Of a stretch of 64,000 nt of DNA, positions 43,850 through 56,350 are shown piece after piece. Within the stretch, counting starts at the first letter, position 1. Every line of letters starts with the position of its first letter. The DNA lies in assembly GCA_031002005.1 (NCBI GenBank), contig JARYHS010008074.1:274165930-274229929 (forward strand). The letters are read 5' to 3'. The notes below the pieces were generated by a model. It did no database searches, had not been told where the DNA came from, and saw nothing but the letters and a program-made list of their open reading frames with translations. Position numbers and translations under genes: made by a program. The DNA comes from Vandiemenella viatica (taxonomy: Eukaryota; Arthropoda; Insecta; Orthoptera; Morabidae).

Positions 43850-46383
43850 TTAATAACTGTGAAGCAATTTGGTAGGATCAACAAAACAATGTACAGGAAA
43901 TCTTTCTTTAAAGATGCTCTCTGTACCATATCTCGCCTTGTTCAGGAAACAAATGACGTATAATATATTTTGGACCCAGAACATTTAAATTTGACTGAAC
44001 GAAACGTTTTTTACATTGTGTTAAATTTATTGTAGTTAAACACTGAGAAAATGGCGTAGCGGATCACAGTTACTGGAGCGGGCAGAGTCAGAATACAAGA
44101 AACGAGTGAAAAATGCGTATAATTCAGAATTTTCGGTCTTAACGTCTGCCCTCTCTTTGCTGTGGAAATTATTTCTTATTCTTTCTGCATCCCTCACAGT
44201 TCTTATATATAATTTATTAGTCGTTTCACAACTACTAAGCAGTTAGAATAATAACTGATACTATCATACTAAGCGATATTAGCAGACAGTGATCAACTTC
44301 CGGACAGGAGCCACTCTAGGTCAGTTTAATGCTGAAATGTTTTATCCCGGCGCCGCAGCTCATAATCGAAAGTGATAGTTAAGTTCATAATGTGCAGTTG
44401 TTCTTTGCGTTTCAGTCGGCATTTATATAACAAATCTTAATTTGGTCTCTCTGAGATTGATTTCACTCTACCCATCTCGTATACTCCTTTGGACATTCGG
44501 TGACGCATTTTTTGTTGGAATTCCATCATGGGTGTTGTTGTGCGCATTGCAAGAAAAATGGCTGTCAGATTTGGAAGAAACAAAATGATGAAGTTGGCAG
44601 CGCTGCCTGATGCTTGGTTAAAAGTATTACTTTTTTCAGGTATCCAATAACCAACGCGCTGCCTTGATTGTTTATAAGCAAATTCAAGAAACGTTGTCAA
44701 ACATAGGTGTATATAAATGGAGTAAATCTTTCAAGGATAGCACTTATCGAGACATCTGCAGCAGTTTTTTTTTCCTTTGTTTGGAATACCTGAATTATCT
44801 GAAAATCATGCTGCTTCATTAGAAAGGAGGGAGAACATACAAAAGTATGCAAATTATTTGCTATAAGTTGTTTTATGAACTACCTGTAATTTAAATTTGA
44901 ACCTCTAACATTAATCTGATCGATACTATTACAAATCTGTAAGGGAGCTGAGTGTTTGTAAGGACTTAAACAAGTATCACACAAAAGAACCGCACTGTTG
45001 CTGACCCTAAGTGTAGGATCGTGGTATACTATTCATTGAGTATGTCAGGATGACTGACACGTGGGTTCTAAGGGATTAACCTACGATGCCCTATGACTTG
45101 CGCCGACTTTCTTCATGTATCTTCTGCTCTTCTTGTTTCTTGAACCTATCCTCTTCTTCTTTTGTGCTAGTAAGTAAACATGAGCGTCGAGGGTAACTTG
45201 TATCTAGGAGAGGGAGCGGACAGCTATGAGTTAATTGAAATGAAACATAGTTTCTGGAAACCTCATTTAATCTGCACTGAACCGTAAATCATCTAGAGTC
45301 GATGTTGTAAGGGATCGGAGGTATTCCGTAACTCGAGATACTGATCCTAGGGATGAAACTTAGCCCTACAGTTCGCAACTAACTGAGAATGGCAAGGTTG
45401 GTGCAGCGAATATCTATCTCCGAGGCCTAGATGTTAACTTCAAGCTCGTCAGTGAAAAAGTGAGACTGATCAATTTATTCTGTCTTACTGGAAAGTATTA
45501 GCTTGCATGCTCAGCACTGCACGTGTAGTTTGCAACCTGAACTGTCGATCGACAGAAAGTCGAACAACAGGTCGTGTTTACTCGACGTCTGGCTGCAGTG
45601 AAACATAGAAAACTTACATGATTTCGATACTAAAATATTATAATAAATGACGTCCCGTCACAGCACCACACCGTAAAAATCTTCAGTATGTCTTATGGCT
45701 GTACGTGACCTGGCAATGGAGTAATAAATGATAATTATTTCGAGATAGGAGTCACAGGTCAATCTGTATTTGAAATGGGTACTCCTTTAAGAGAGACAGA
45801 AGATCATACGACTACTCATCGAATTGTTTTTTGAGCTCGGTTATTTATATCTTCAGTTTTCTGAAATATAGTACATTAAAATAAACGCAATCAAACGTAA
45901 TAATCATTAGTAATACTAAATTTATGGTAAACATGTTTGTACTTTAGAAGATACTCACCAAAGATCACATTGCTACTCTTTTGATTCTGTTTATATTGAT
46001 TTTTTTTACTTTGGTTATTTATTTCTTCAGTTTTCCGAAATGTATTAACTTAAAGAAACGGTATAGGTTAGTAAAATCACAGTATTATACAATAACATTA
46101 CAGTAAGTGTAACGAAATTGTAAGATTGAAATTATATTAAACATCTTTGTACTTGTCGATATTATAATCTGATAGCGTGTTGTCGTTGATCAATTCGTTA
46201 TATAATTCATTAACACTTTCATAAGCTTAATGGAATTGTGAAATTTTATATATTGTAAATATCTTTGTGTTTAATTTCGATATTAAATCCACATAGCGTG
46301 TTGCTTCTTTACTCGTGATTTTTTTCGTGACAGCATTAAAAAATGTTAATTTTTAAGGAAATAACATTTTTAGTTATGTTCAA
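43850..46383. other. Unassigned AT-rich region
   Basis: No gene, RNA or repeat recognised. The minus frame 44437-44700 (87 aa) has no domain I know. Confidence 0.5.
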
Positions 46384-46394
46384 AAATATAATCC

Positions 46395-46635
46395 CGAGAT
46401 TGGTGGTGTAACGGTTAGCGTTCTGGCCTCGCATTCGAGAGGACGGCGATTCGAATCCCCGTATGGGCATCCAGATTTGGGTTTTCCATGGTTTCCCAAA
46501 TCACTTCAGGCAAATGCCGGGATACTTCCTTCAAAAGGCCATGGCCGAATTCCTTCCCATTCCTTGTCCCCCATCCTTTCCCGTCTCTAAAGACCTCGCT
46601 GTTAAGAGATGTTAAGCAGTTAAAAACAAAAAACA
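46395..46635 (+). repeat. SINE-A (tail type 1), 11-bp target duplication
   Basis: Plus-strand copy flanked by AAATATAATCC (46384-46394 and 46636-46646), which fixes both ends. The head has GGTGGTGTAACGGTTAGCG (A-box region) and GATTCGAATCCCC (B box). The body is GGGTTTTCCATGGTTTCCC, then CCATGGCCGAATTCC. The tail is GACCTCGCTGTTAAGAGATG, then A-rich. With perfect flanks and few changes it is among the younger copies here. Confidence 0.92.
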
Positions 46636-46646
46636 AATATAATCCT

Positions 46647-48494
46647 AACCAAAGTTTTTGCTTAGCTATATAATCCCATACTTCTTCGTGGATCAAGATA
46701 ATACTAATATGCAATTATTACCTTTACATATTAAAATGGATAATTTTTCATGTACGGTAGCTTTAATTTTTCACTCTTCATAAATTATACTACGCGAAAA
46801 TATGAATGAAACAATACTTTCAGACATCAGTGTGAAGTCTGAACCTAAGGTAATTAGTAAAAGAAAGGAAGGTTTCTAGATTGCAATTAAATTTTTTGAT
46901 TCTCCACTTTAATATTCGGTATTAGAACAAAAAGGGTTAAGCGTTTCTACACACACAAACGTCCGTGCACGCAAAGCAGTGGGGAAATGCTAGCTGTAGT
47001 TTGTTATAGCGTGATTCGCACCCTATCGGCAGACAGTAGTAGCGAGGCTGGAGGGAGGCCGAGTGATCCTGTGGAACGCGTGTCTAAAGAGCTTTGTGGA
47101 TGCACAAGGGGAGAGGTCGCAGCGGGGACTCGAGCCAAACAAACAAACCACCCCGCCTGGCTCCTCTCACGACACAGGCTCAACCATTATTCAGCTTCTT
47201 TCTTTCTTTCATTTTTAGATAGTACACTGTAATTACTATTCGGCATCTAAATAGTATAACGCGCAGGAATTTTTGTACAGTTAACTGATTTGCTTTATAT
47301 GCGATTCTCAAAGCATTTGCGAACACGGAATATAGAACTCAGTATGAGAAGATTTATAATCTGCAAACCAGTAGATACCTAATGTGAAACGTAGCAGAAA
47401 CCACTGTTTTTTGTTTTTTTTTTTTTGTCCACAATACTTGACACCTATGCAAGAAAGTAGCCAACATCTGTGCGAGACGAATGCCTCTTAACAAATCGGA
47501 ACGCATAAAAATGTTAACGTGCCCAGGATCGCTGTTCGATTTCGGCCTCGTGAAAAGGTACTGTTATGATTGCCTTGTTTTGTCTTTACTGTTACACATA
47601 ATTGGTCTTAAATAAAGCGTAAAGTAGATCATCATCAAAGCACGGAGAAACTATTACGAATTAAAATTCTCGCAAAATAAAACTTGAAAATCAAAAAATT
47701 TGCGAAGGTCGTAAGCGTCAATTTGAGGAGGTAGTTTTGTCAGATGTGTCTGTGTTGGAATGGAGATTTCAAAGGTGACCAAGAAAGTATTTAAAGCGAA
47801 ACGAATTCTCCACAGAAGGAAGCATTACGAAAAGTCGCTAGTCATAATCGTATGTATCTATTCAGGCGGATATTACTAGTGCACTTAAAAGCAATGTGAC
47901 TTTACAGAAAAATAGAAATATCATTTACTTATTGTTGTATCACTTTATGAAAAAATTGTAATTAAAATTTGAAATCTTTACCAATGGTTGTTGCAATATC
48001 ACTTTTTCTGCATTAAATCTAGGAAAAAACTCGTTTATCAGTCAATGCCAATACATCATCGGGTGGAAACCTGATATGAATTATAAAAAAAATCATTTTC
48101 ACGCGTGTAGATTAATAAAACTGAAGACTGGAGTATCTGGGTCAGCTGCCATTCACATCAGCAGAGCTTTCAACTATCTCATAAGGAATTCTAAAATTAT
48201 GATCATCAGCGGAAGGTGGAATACTGTTTCAGTATGCGATTCTCGAGATTTAAACGATTCGTTATTTCCATATATCTCAAATGCTTGTACGCAGCAACAC
48301 AGCCAACGATCTGAAACCCGCTACCAGTTAGGACATTAATCGCAAACCAGAAAGATGTGCTGCACATGTAACAAGTAATGTGTGGTGGAGGACTGGAAAT
48401 TAACTTAAATACTTTCGTAGTTGCAGACCGTATTGCGTGTGTTTAAATTCTCTTTAAATAGCCACCACATGATTTTCTCCATGTTCTCCCTTTC
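46647..48494. other. Unassigned region with GC-rich block
   Basis: 46985-47170 is GC-rich with an 81-codon plus frame (46987-47232) of no recognisable family. A poly-T run lies at 47411-47426. The remainder is AT-rich. Confidence 0.45.
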
Positions 48495-49205
48495 TAAGTG
48501 CACGACACAAAACTTTACGCCTCGCTTGGGCCCGTCAACACTGACATTGAACTGTTGATGATTGGTAACATGTTGCCTGATCTGACTAGTCTCATTTCCA
48601 ATTGTATTGAGCGGATGGACGTGTACGGGTATGGAGACAACCTCATGAATTCATGGACCCTGCATGTTAGCAGGGGACTGTTCAAGCTGGTGGAGGCTCT
48701 GTAATGGTGTGGGGCGTGTGCAGTTGGAGTAGCAGTGGATCGCTGATACGTGTAGATAAGACTCTGACAGGTGAAACGTACGTACGCATCCTGGCTGATC
48801 ACCTGCATCCATTCATGTGCATTGTGTATTCAGACGGACTTGGGTAATTCCAGCAGACAATGCGACATCCCACAAGTCCAGAATTGCTACAAAATTGCCC
48901 AAAGAACACTCTTCTGAGTATAAAAACCTCCGCTGGCCACCAAAATCCCCAGACGTGAACATTATTGAGCATATCTGGGATGCCTAGTCACGTGCCGTTC
49001 AGAAGGATCTCCACCCAGTCGTACTCTTACGGATTTATCGACATCCCTGTAGGATGCATGGTATCAATTCCCTTCAGCACTACTTCAGAGTCCATGCCAC
49101 GTCGTGTTGCGGCAGTTCTGCGAGCATTCGGGGTCCTTACACGATATGAGGCAGGTGTACCAATTTCTTTGCCTCTTCGGCGTATGTCGACAGTGTTAAT
49201 AATTT
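48495..49205 (+). pseudogene. Tc1-like transposase relic
   Basis: Plus-strand pieces of the C-terminal half of a Tc1-type DDE transposase. GGSVMVWGVCSW appears near 48690-48725, followed by TLTGETYVRILADHLHPFM and a frame-broken FQQ...NAxPHxS region (48840-48880). Then comes the segment corresponding to WPPKSPDVNIIEHIWD (48935-48985), containing the last catalytic residues. C-terminal SMPRRVAAVLRAFGVLTRYE lies at 49092-49150. Stops and at least two shifts are present. Terminal inverted repeats were not found, so ends are approximate. Confidence 0.78.
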
Positions 49206-51547
49206 AGATAACTTTAGTTTAATAAAAGTTTGAACTAAATATTTTACATCGACGGAAATATTTGTATCCGGTATATCACGTGTGCGGTCGATAAGTTGTG
49301 AATTATCACTAACAATAAGCAAGCATAGGAATCGAGTATAATACTCACTCGTCCGACTGATACTAAACTTTTCATTGCACAAGTAAAGATGAACACATTA
49401 TTTCAGGAAGATATTTCCATATGCGCCAGTATAATAAAATAGACACGAGTAAAAAAAATAAAAAATTATGGATAATTCTAAATGCAATTTAACATCTCGA
49501 AGTTGTTAGCGTGAACGTGAAAAGATTTTTGAACTAGATATTTCTCCAATCAATAGTGAGAATAATACGTAATTTCGTATGTTGGCGGTTGCTTTCGAGC
49601 AGTTTGTAGCTAGTTGGGTTTCTGGTAGTCTCATTTGTCTATATTGTTTTTCTCATCAGCATGATAAAAGGTGTTTTTTGCTGCAACGAATAATCCATTT
49701 ACTTTGCGCATATCAACACAAAATTGAAGAGACAAAGGATTCAACAACGAGAAGATGTTATTTGCTATTAGAATTAAGTGTCTTTTTCCCCTTACATGAT
49801 GATATCGAAGAAAATTCAGTAGTTATCAGTCTTAAACGTTATTTAGTTCACTCCTTCTGTAGAAACTCGTAATGTGTGAGCGAAAAACTAAGCACAACTG
49901 ACACGCAAGAGATGTATGTGCATCATGACGTTCTAGTATCTATACTTAAAAAATGCTAATCTTGGTCACGATGCAGCCAAGCTGTGACATCACGCTTCCC
50001 ACCTTCGCTGCCCAATTAACATCAGTCAGAGATAATATTCCAGGTTATGTGCGTTATTTCTATTTAGTTAAGCATCAGCGAAGAAATGAATTGCCAAAGC
50101 ACTGAAATTAAAGTATGTATTGCGCTTAAATTAACATAATATCAGTAGTGGCTTTATGTTTATTATATTCATTCTATGTAGATATTTTTAATAAATTCTT
50201 AACCTATATGTAATTTTGGCAATAATGTTAGCGGCGATTTTGATTAGATTTAAATTTAGCCTGGATCAGAATGACAACTTGAATTTAACGTTAATCCAGA
50301 GGGTATAAGTAATTTAAGTTTTTTTAAAACATTATTTGCTTTTATGAATGCCACATGAATGTTGTTCCTCACTGATCGCGATCTACGCGGCCTGTGCCAG
50401 GATTGAAATTAATATTCCGTGGTATAACGTAAGTTGTTATTTATTTGCCTTCAGTGACGCCATATTACAGACGCATGTAACTGTGTCCGCCATTCGAACG
50501 TTGTAATGTGGATTTGAATCACGAAGAGGAAAGATGTAAGAACTCCCGAAGATTTTGGGTCAAGTTTAAATCACGACTAACTTACGATACAGTGGGTGTA
50601 TTATTAATTCGTGTGTGATTGAATCTTTGATTTTATCATGACGTTATTAGTGGACTTTGTGGTTAGGTCGAAATGCAACCTGCACCAAGTTGAAAACAAA
50701 GTTTTTGCTACAGTATTGTGTGTAATATTATAACAGTTCAGGGTAAAAACTGCACAACCGTTATTTTACATAAACAAGGAATTGCGAATAAATGACTTGC
50801 CAGAACACTTGAATCAATCCATTATTTTTGATGGACTTTCAGGCTAGTGTTTATAAAAAAAAATAACTTTAGTAAGAATTTGATATGTTATACAGTAACA
50901 TTACATATAGTAATGTTATTACGTTGTCGATCGTCTTAGAAACGCTTGGTATCCTTACAGTTTTATTCCTTAATAATGAATTATTTCATCCTATCTTCTG
51001 GCAACTGAAAAACATCTGCCTTCTTCCCAGAAGCCAGTTGTGTATTGAGGAACTTTCTTCTGATCCATGAAATGTCATAAAATTTGATTCGTTGTTAGTA
51101 AAACAAAATACAAGAAGAATGGCGAATATAGTGTCACTTCGAGTGGGAAATAAAACACACTCGCAATTATAAGAAAATTGTCATGGCCACAATCAGTAAG
51201 GGTCAACGACATTTCTAATATGAAAGTATTCGCATGATAATTAGATGAGCCCTTGACTTCTGTCGTGTCCTGCGGGATTCACTCATAGTGCTGGCAAAGG
51301 ATATTGCAGGGAACTTTGCGGACATAATGCTGTGCGGATCTCAAAATCTTACTTGGCACCGTTAAACCGCGTAATTTTCCTGTAACTCTCGTTTGTAAGT
51401 AATTGAGGATATGTCAATCATGTCAAGATATGGCAAGTTATAAGGAACGCGAAGAAATGACTAAAAATGGAAAGAAGATGGTTACCAACCAATAGTAAAT
51501 TAAAAAGAATGTGGCTATACAAATAAAGAGCCGTGTTTGTTTAACAT
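49206..51547. other. Unassigned AT-rich region
   Basis: A 97-codon plus frame (49579-49872) shows no domain I recognise. No repeats identified. Confidence 0.5.
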
Positions 51548-51740
51548 GGTTCATGACAGTCCTGGCATTCGGGAGGACGTGATCCTCGATTCTGTCACCC
51601 AGATTTTTATTTTTCACGATCTTCCAAAATCAGTCTAGTGCAATTGCTGGGATGCTTAGTTCAGAAGTCCATGGCTGAATTCCTTCCTGTTCCTTGGCAA
51701 AAATTATCTCATAGATGAGCTGTAAAGCCCTAAATTTCAC
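51548..51740 (+). repeat. SINE-A, strongly diverged
   Basis: CTGGCATTCGGGAGGACGTG head, CATGGCTGAATTCCTTCC body (with C to T change) and TTCCTTGG are recognisable. The B box is mutated. Flanks uncertain. Confidence 0.65.
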
Positions 51741-52663
51741 GCTGTCACATCGTCATTAGAGATTGCCGATATGTATGCAACGTCTACAGCTGAGGTAACA
51801 CTATTTGAAGAAGGTCAAAATGATAAGTAAGGTAATAGTAATCAGAGCTGAATGACGACTCCAGTGTAGAACTGCAATAGAAGGAGCATGTTTCCAAAGC
51901 TGATCTCTGTTTCAGCCACCGGAAGAACTTTAGCACATTAGAAGTGTGTTTAGCGAAATCCCATGCGAAAGATATAATAGGGAAAGAATGATAATGTCTA
52001 TCCCACAATGTCTTGTTGTTTTCAGATGGAGGCATGACTGTGGATGCGTTTCTGCAGGCTGGGCGCTAGCCCATCGTACATAGGGTTCGTACCACGGCCA
52101 GGAATACGTGAACTAAAATGCATATTTTCTCAGCATGTGACTGAAGCTGAGGCTAGGGTGATTGTTAGTGTGGAAGCGGGACTGGTGGCGTGTATCCGGC
52201 GGCGGTCTTCCTGAATGTGGGTCATCCAGGCAGCCCAGCAGCAAAAAATGAGTCACTCAGGCGAAACCCTAGCAGCAGACTGCGGTGGCTGTGGTCGGCA
52301 GGGGAGCCTCTACGCCTGTACCACCTGCATTCCACGGCGTAACGTCATTCACTTTACTCACAACTTAAAACAAATCCTCAATGATAAATAAATGTATAGC
52401 TTTTCTCGAAATTTACTGCAGTGAAATTACACATAATTTTTAACGTCGATGTAATAACCGCTAAAACGACTAGGAAGCTGGGTATGGCTATTTCTTCACG
52501 TCCTGTGCAGATAGGATTCGCTACCAACAATCTATACCACCGAAAATCTAGCCTTTGTTCACAATGAAGCTTAGAGATTCTAATTTGTAGTTAAGATTGT
52601 TTTAAGGGATAAGATGCACAAATATTCCTATGGTGTTATCAGCATAATGTTTTAAGTCACTTA
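51741..52663. other. Spacer with GC-rich block
   Basis: 52045-52340 is GC-rich and lacks a usable frame or known repeat. The rest is unassigned. Confidence 0.45.
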
Positions 52664-52671
52664 AGTAGACA

Positions 52672-54133
52672 TAGTGTTGTAAAAAAAACGGTTTTTTTTC
52701 TGGCTTGAAAAAAAACATGAAAAAAAAACTTTGAAAAAAAAAAACATGTTTTTTTTCTGGAACACGTTTTTTTTTCACAAGGCAGTTATCGTTTAAAATG
52801 ACTGTTTTAGAGTTTATTCTAAGTACTTATCTTAGTTTAAAATCTACTATATTTTTCTGGTTCAGTAGGAAAAAAAAATTACGAAAATATTGGCAAAATT
52901 GACTGAAATTTTCTCTATGAACGGGGATTTCCCGAAGAGACTAGGTTGCGCAAGAAGGAATCCCCATTCCCCATTGTTTGGGTTGATACTTGCTATTTGA
53001 AATAGTGCTGCCAGCCATACAAAATTACCTACAGATCTTTTAAAAAAATTAGGAATTTAAAATTTATCCACGGTTTTTTGCCTTATTGGGCTTTCCTTAT
53101 ATTCGTATACTTGTTAACTCTCAGAGTATAGTGGTACTGACTCATTAAATTGTCAGTAAGGGAGCGTGCATAAACCACATAGCTCCATTTTGGCCTCCTG
53201 TGAACCCCCACGTAGCCCTACGTGGCTTTTGCCTCCCCCCCTCCCCCCCCCCCCCCATCCGCTCACGAAGCACATAGCTTTCTTCCGTTTTGATTCCAGA
53301 AGACATTTTGTACTGTTTTCTCTTGTCAGACTATTGTAAATTACATACGGATATAATTAACTGAGGGAAATAAATACTCACATGCTGTTGTGAGTTCAGT
53401 TCCTCATTTTAACTGTGAAAAATGTTACGAAAGGAAAGTTACGTGGCCTGGCTCGGATCCCCCCCACCCCTCTCCCCACGTAGCCAAGCGTAGCCTTCCA
53501 GCTAACCCCTCCTCCCTCTGGACCGAGCCACGTAGTTTGTGCACGGTCCCTAATTATGAATTGTTTCCTTACAACCGTTGGTGTAAACAAACGATTGAAA
53601 AGAAATAAAGCTCCTATTTTGTATGATAATAGATTTTAATTCAAACTTAAAAGACCGTAATACAGAACTATCGGCGCAGTCTTTATGCACAGTGTGTACT
53701 TTGCTCACAATTTAAAATTGCAATCTCAAAATCTTTTGGGTACAATACAAGAACAACCAGTAAAAGAAAATTTAACTATTTCTGAAGTTAGAGGAGACAG
53801 AAGAAGAGACAGAAAATTCCGACACCAACCGAACTAGTGTTGGTAGTGCTGATACTAGTGAATGTGGTACTGACATAGAGGATGAATGAAATTATGTTAC
53901 CTATATAGATACACTTTTAAATCATTATGTGAGACATTATATGATTCAGTAAGACTTAAAACACACTTGTAAAATGGAAGTTCCTTAAATAAAACTATAA
54001 TTTATCAAATATTTTGCTTTCTGAAAAAAAACAAAATTTAGAAAAAAAAACACGGGTGCTAGGTTTTTTTTCATGTTTTTTTTCACAAAGCTGAAAAAAA
54101 AAATTTGTTTTTTTTTTTCAGTTTGCAACACTA
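52672..54133. mobile_element. hAT-type element with exact 8-bp duplication and A/T-run termini
   Basis: Flanked by identical AGTAGACA (52664-52671 and 54134-54141). The inverted ends begin TAGTGTTG(T/C)AAA, a hAT-like terminus. Inside each end are stretches of 8-12 A or T separated by short motifs such as CATG and CTGG (52679-52785 and 54023-54120). In the right half a short frame (about 53765-53890) reads LEETEEETENSDTNRTSVGS and then TSECGTDIEDE before a stop. It may be a transposase end, but is not diagnostic. Another repeat (53159-53551) is inserted within. Net size without it is about 1.07 kb, too short to be autonomous. Confidence 0.85.
53159..53551. repeat. TIR repeat Y, copy 1 (inside the hAT-type element)
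   Basis: Inverted ends AGGGAGCGTGCATAAACCAC and AGGGACCGTGCACAAACTAC (read inward), followed by A(T/C)(A/G)T(A/G)GCTC. The interior has C-rich runs with repeated CACGTAG and a unique centre shared with 57232-57614. Frames here (for example 53390-53608) are translated repeat. No clear target duplication. Confidence 0.8.
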
Positions 54134-54141
54134 AGTAGACA

Positions 54142-56264
54142 AATAGATTCACTTCAACAGAGACCACTCGGGAAAAATACGTAATGAACAGCTAGTGAAA
54201 TGTAGCATTACAGAGGGACCGTTCCTTCGTATCCAGCTACCGTTGAAGCGGGGAGAAGGGACGGACAAACGATATTTGAAAATCGCGCACGATATTAAAA
54301 AAAAAAAAAAAAAACGCATTAGGCAGTAATACAATCTAATTACCGAAACCGGAACGAGTCCGTTAACAACAACAGCAACTGAGGTACTTGTCTACAGATC
54401 CGGAACATCGAAAACACAACGAATTCGTTTAATTCACAAGGAACATGAGATTGTAATCATAACATGTTCACTTGATCCTATAGCTATGTATTCGTTACTA
54501 TATATGCCCAGTTTTCATCTAATATTACTGTCCTTTTGCAAAACCAGAATATTCCGGTATGTTCTGCTTAAAACAATCTACTGGCAGAAGTTGTTCTGAT
54601 GATGTGCAGTGGAACTTCTTTAGAATATTCTTTCTCGTTATTAATGGATTTCCCTTCGATGATGGTATCTTTCACCTCTTCTAACATTCAAGATAAGGAT
54701 GTAAGAGATTCTACTCTATGTTAAATTTGGTACAGGACAATAACTGTTTGTATTATCAACAGTGATTCTTTTTCACAGCAGGCCTTATTTGTAGAAGATA
54801 CTAGCAAACCTCATACAGAGGTGAATAGGAATCTAAGCATGACTTTCTCTTAATGTGAACTGGGCAAGTGGTTTCACACTGAAGGCCAAAACCTAGCAAG
54901 TTACTGCACAGTTTTTGCTGCATCTCAATCTGCTCATATAGATAAACTAAGAAGTGTCTGCTGGAATTTTCCACGTCACACATTAAAATTAACGAGTTGT
55001 CAGTGGGGGGAAAACAATATTTACAGAGCTGTTAATTGTTTGATCTACGATAGGAACTCAGATTATTTTTCTTTTGGCATATCAATTTAAGTTGTTACAA
55101 GCTGTAATTGTCTGTTTAGTAGTTAATACATTGTGACATAATTCTATGAGGTAGTCTAATAATTAAGTTATTACATTCTTTTCCCCCTAAGTTGGATGAT
55201 TTGTTTGTTTGTAGAGGCATGCAGCTTAATAACGCTGTACTCTCTTCCTACTTGATATGAAAGCAGCCTTAGTGAGTACGGCCATGTTACAGTTTTCACG
55301 CTGTTTCTTTGTTCCAGAAGCCCGTCTGCCTGCGGTGAGGTTAGGCGAGTGTGTGATGTTTGCTGCGTGTGAGGACGCCACCTGGCGAGTGTGTGATTGC
55401 CCAGCCGGCTGCTCCCACGCTCCTCACTGCTGCAACATCGTCTCTGGAAGACACAATGCATCGTCTTTTTACCTTGTTATGCTAAGTGTTCAGAGATATT
55501 CCTTATTCCAGTTTCATTATGTTCAGTTATTTCTCCACAATTTTATTTGTATGAGCAAAATTTGCGCTTTTAAAAGTATATTTTTCCATTCCCATTATTT
55601 TTACAATCAAGTCTGGCGTATATTAACCAGAAAAAGCTTTAAAATATAAAAAAATTGTCCTCCTATTTTTATAACGGATGTACAATTGCTCCATAAAGCC
55701 AACCAGCAAAGAGTGCGATCATAATTAAAAATCATTCGATAATCACGGAATAGTAATTACACAGAAAATCTATTTTAAAAAGTTACATAATCCAAAGAAA
55801 TATGGATTGCCAAATAGCATCTCCTAATCACATAATAATTCCTTACCCCTAGGCATCTACAGGACGTTTGGAAAGTAAATACTTTTTTTTTCTCAATTCA
55901 CTCTTTAGCCACAGTAAACTAATGAAATAGAAAGCTTGAAATATTTATCAAGTAAGTCATTGAATTCTCCAAGCAGCTTTTAGTTATTCTCACAATACAA
56001 GTTTTTTAAAAAATTTGCTGTGTTAATAAAACTCAAAAAGAAGTTTTTCCCGAAATAAAGAAAAATATCAACCAGTTGAAGAAAGTGGACGCTAGAAGAG
56101 AAGGAAAGACACTCGGAGATGGTGGAAGAAGACAATTAAGTCTGAACATAATTGATTTACCGTACCCTCTGAAGGGGTTATTAGAAGAAAGAAACAGAAC
56201 TAATTTTATCTCTTGCCACAAATGTGTTTCGATTCTCCCTCAGGAAACGTACTAAGCCAGTGAT
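54142..56264. other. Unassigned region with one possible exon
   Basis: Mostly AT-rich. At 55305-55317 a pyrimidine tract ends in CAG like a splice acceptor. It opens onto a GC-richer stretch (55318-55460) that translates to a cysteine-rich peptide (CVMFAACEDATWRVCDCPAG then CSHAPHCCNIV). I cannot name a family, and the frame then runs into A/T-rich hydrophobic sequence. Confidence 0.4.
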
Positions 56265-56265
56265 T

Positions 56266-56350
56266 GCTTTTAATTTAATTGCCACGGAGCATGTACCCAG
56301 GTGGCTAGAGGCAAGACAGCGAGTTCCTGTCCTCTAGACTTACACCTCGT
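56266..56350 (-). repeat. LINE family J, 3' UTR fragment (copy 4)
   Basis: TTTTAATTTAATT tail followed by GCCACGGAGC and then GGTGGC, matching the terminal UTR of the copy at 38.5 kb read antisense. Too short to include coding sequence. Confidence 0.5.

Noticed and set aside
53390..53608. Proline-rich small protein
   Set aside because: It is a translation of C-rich repeat Y, and the equivalent region at 57.5 kb gives a different peptide.
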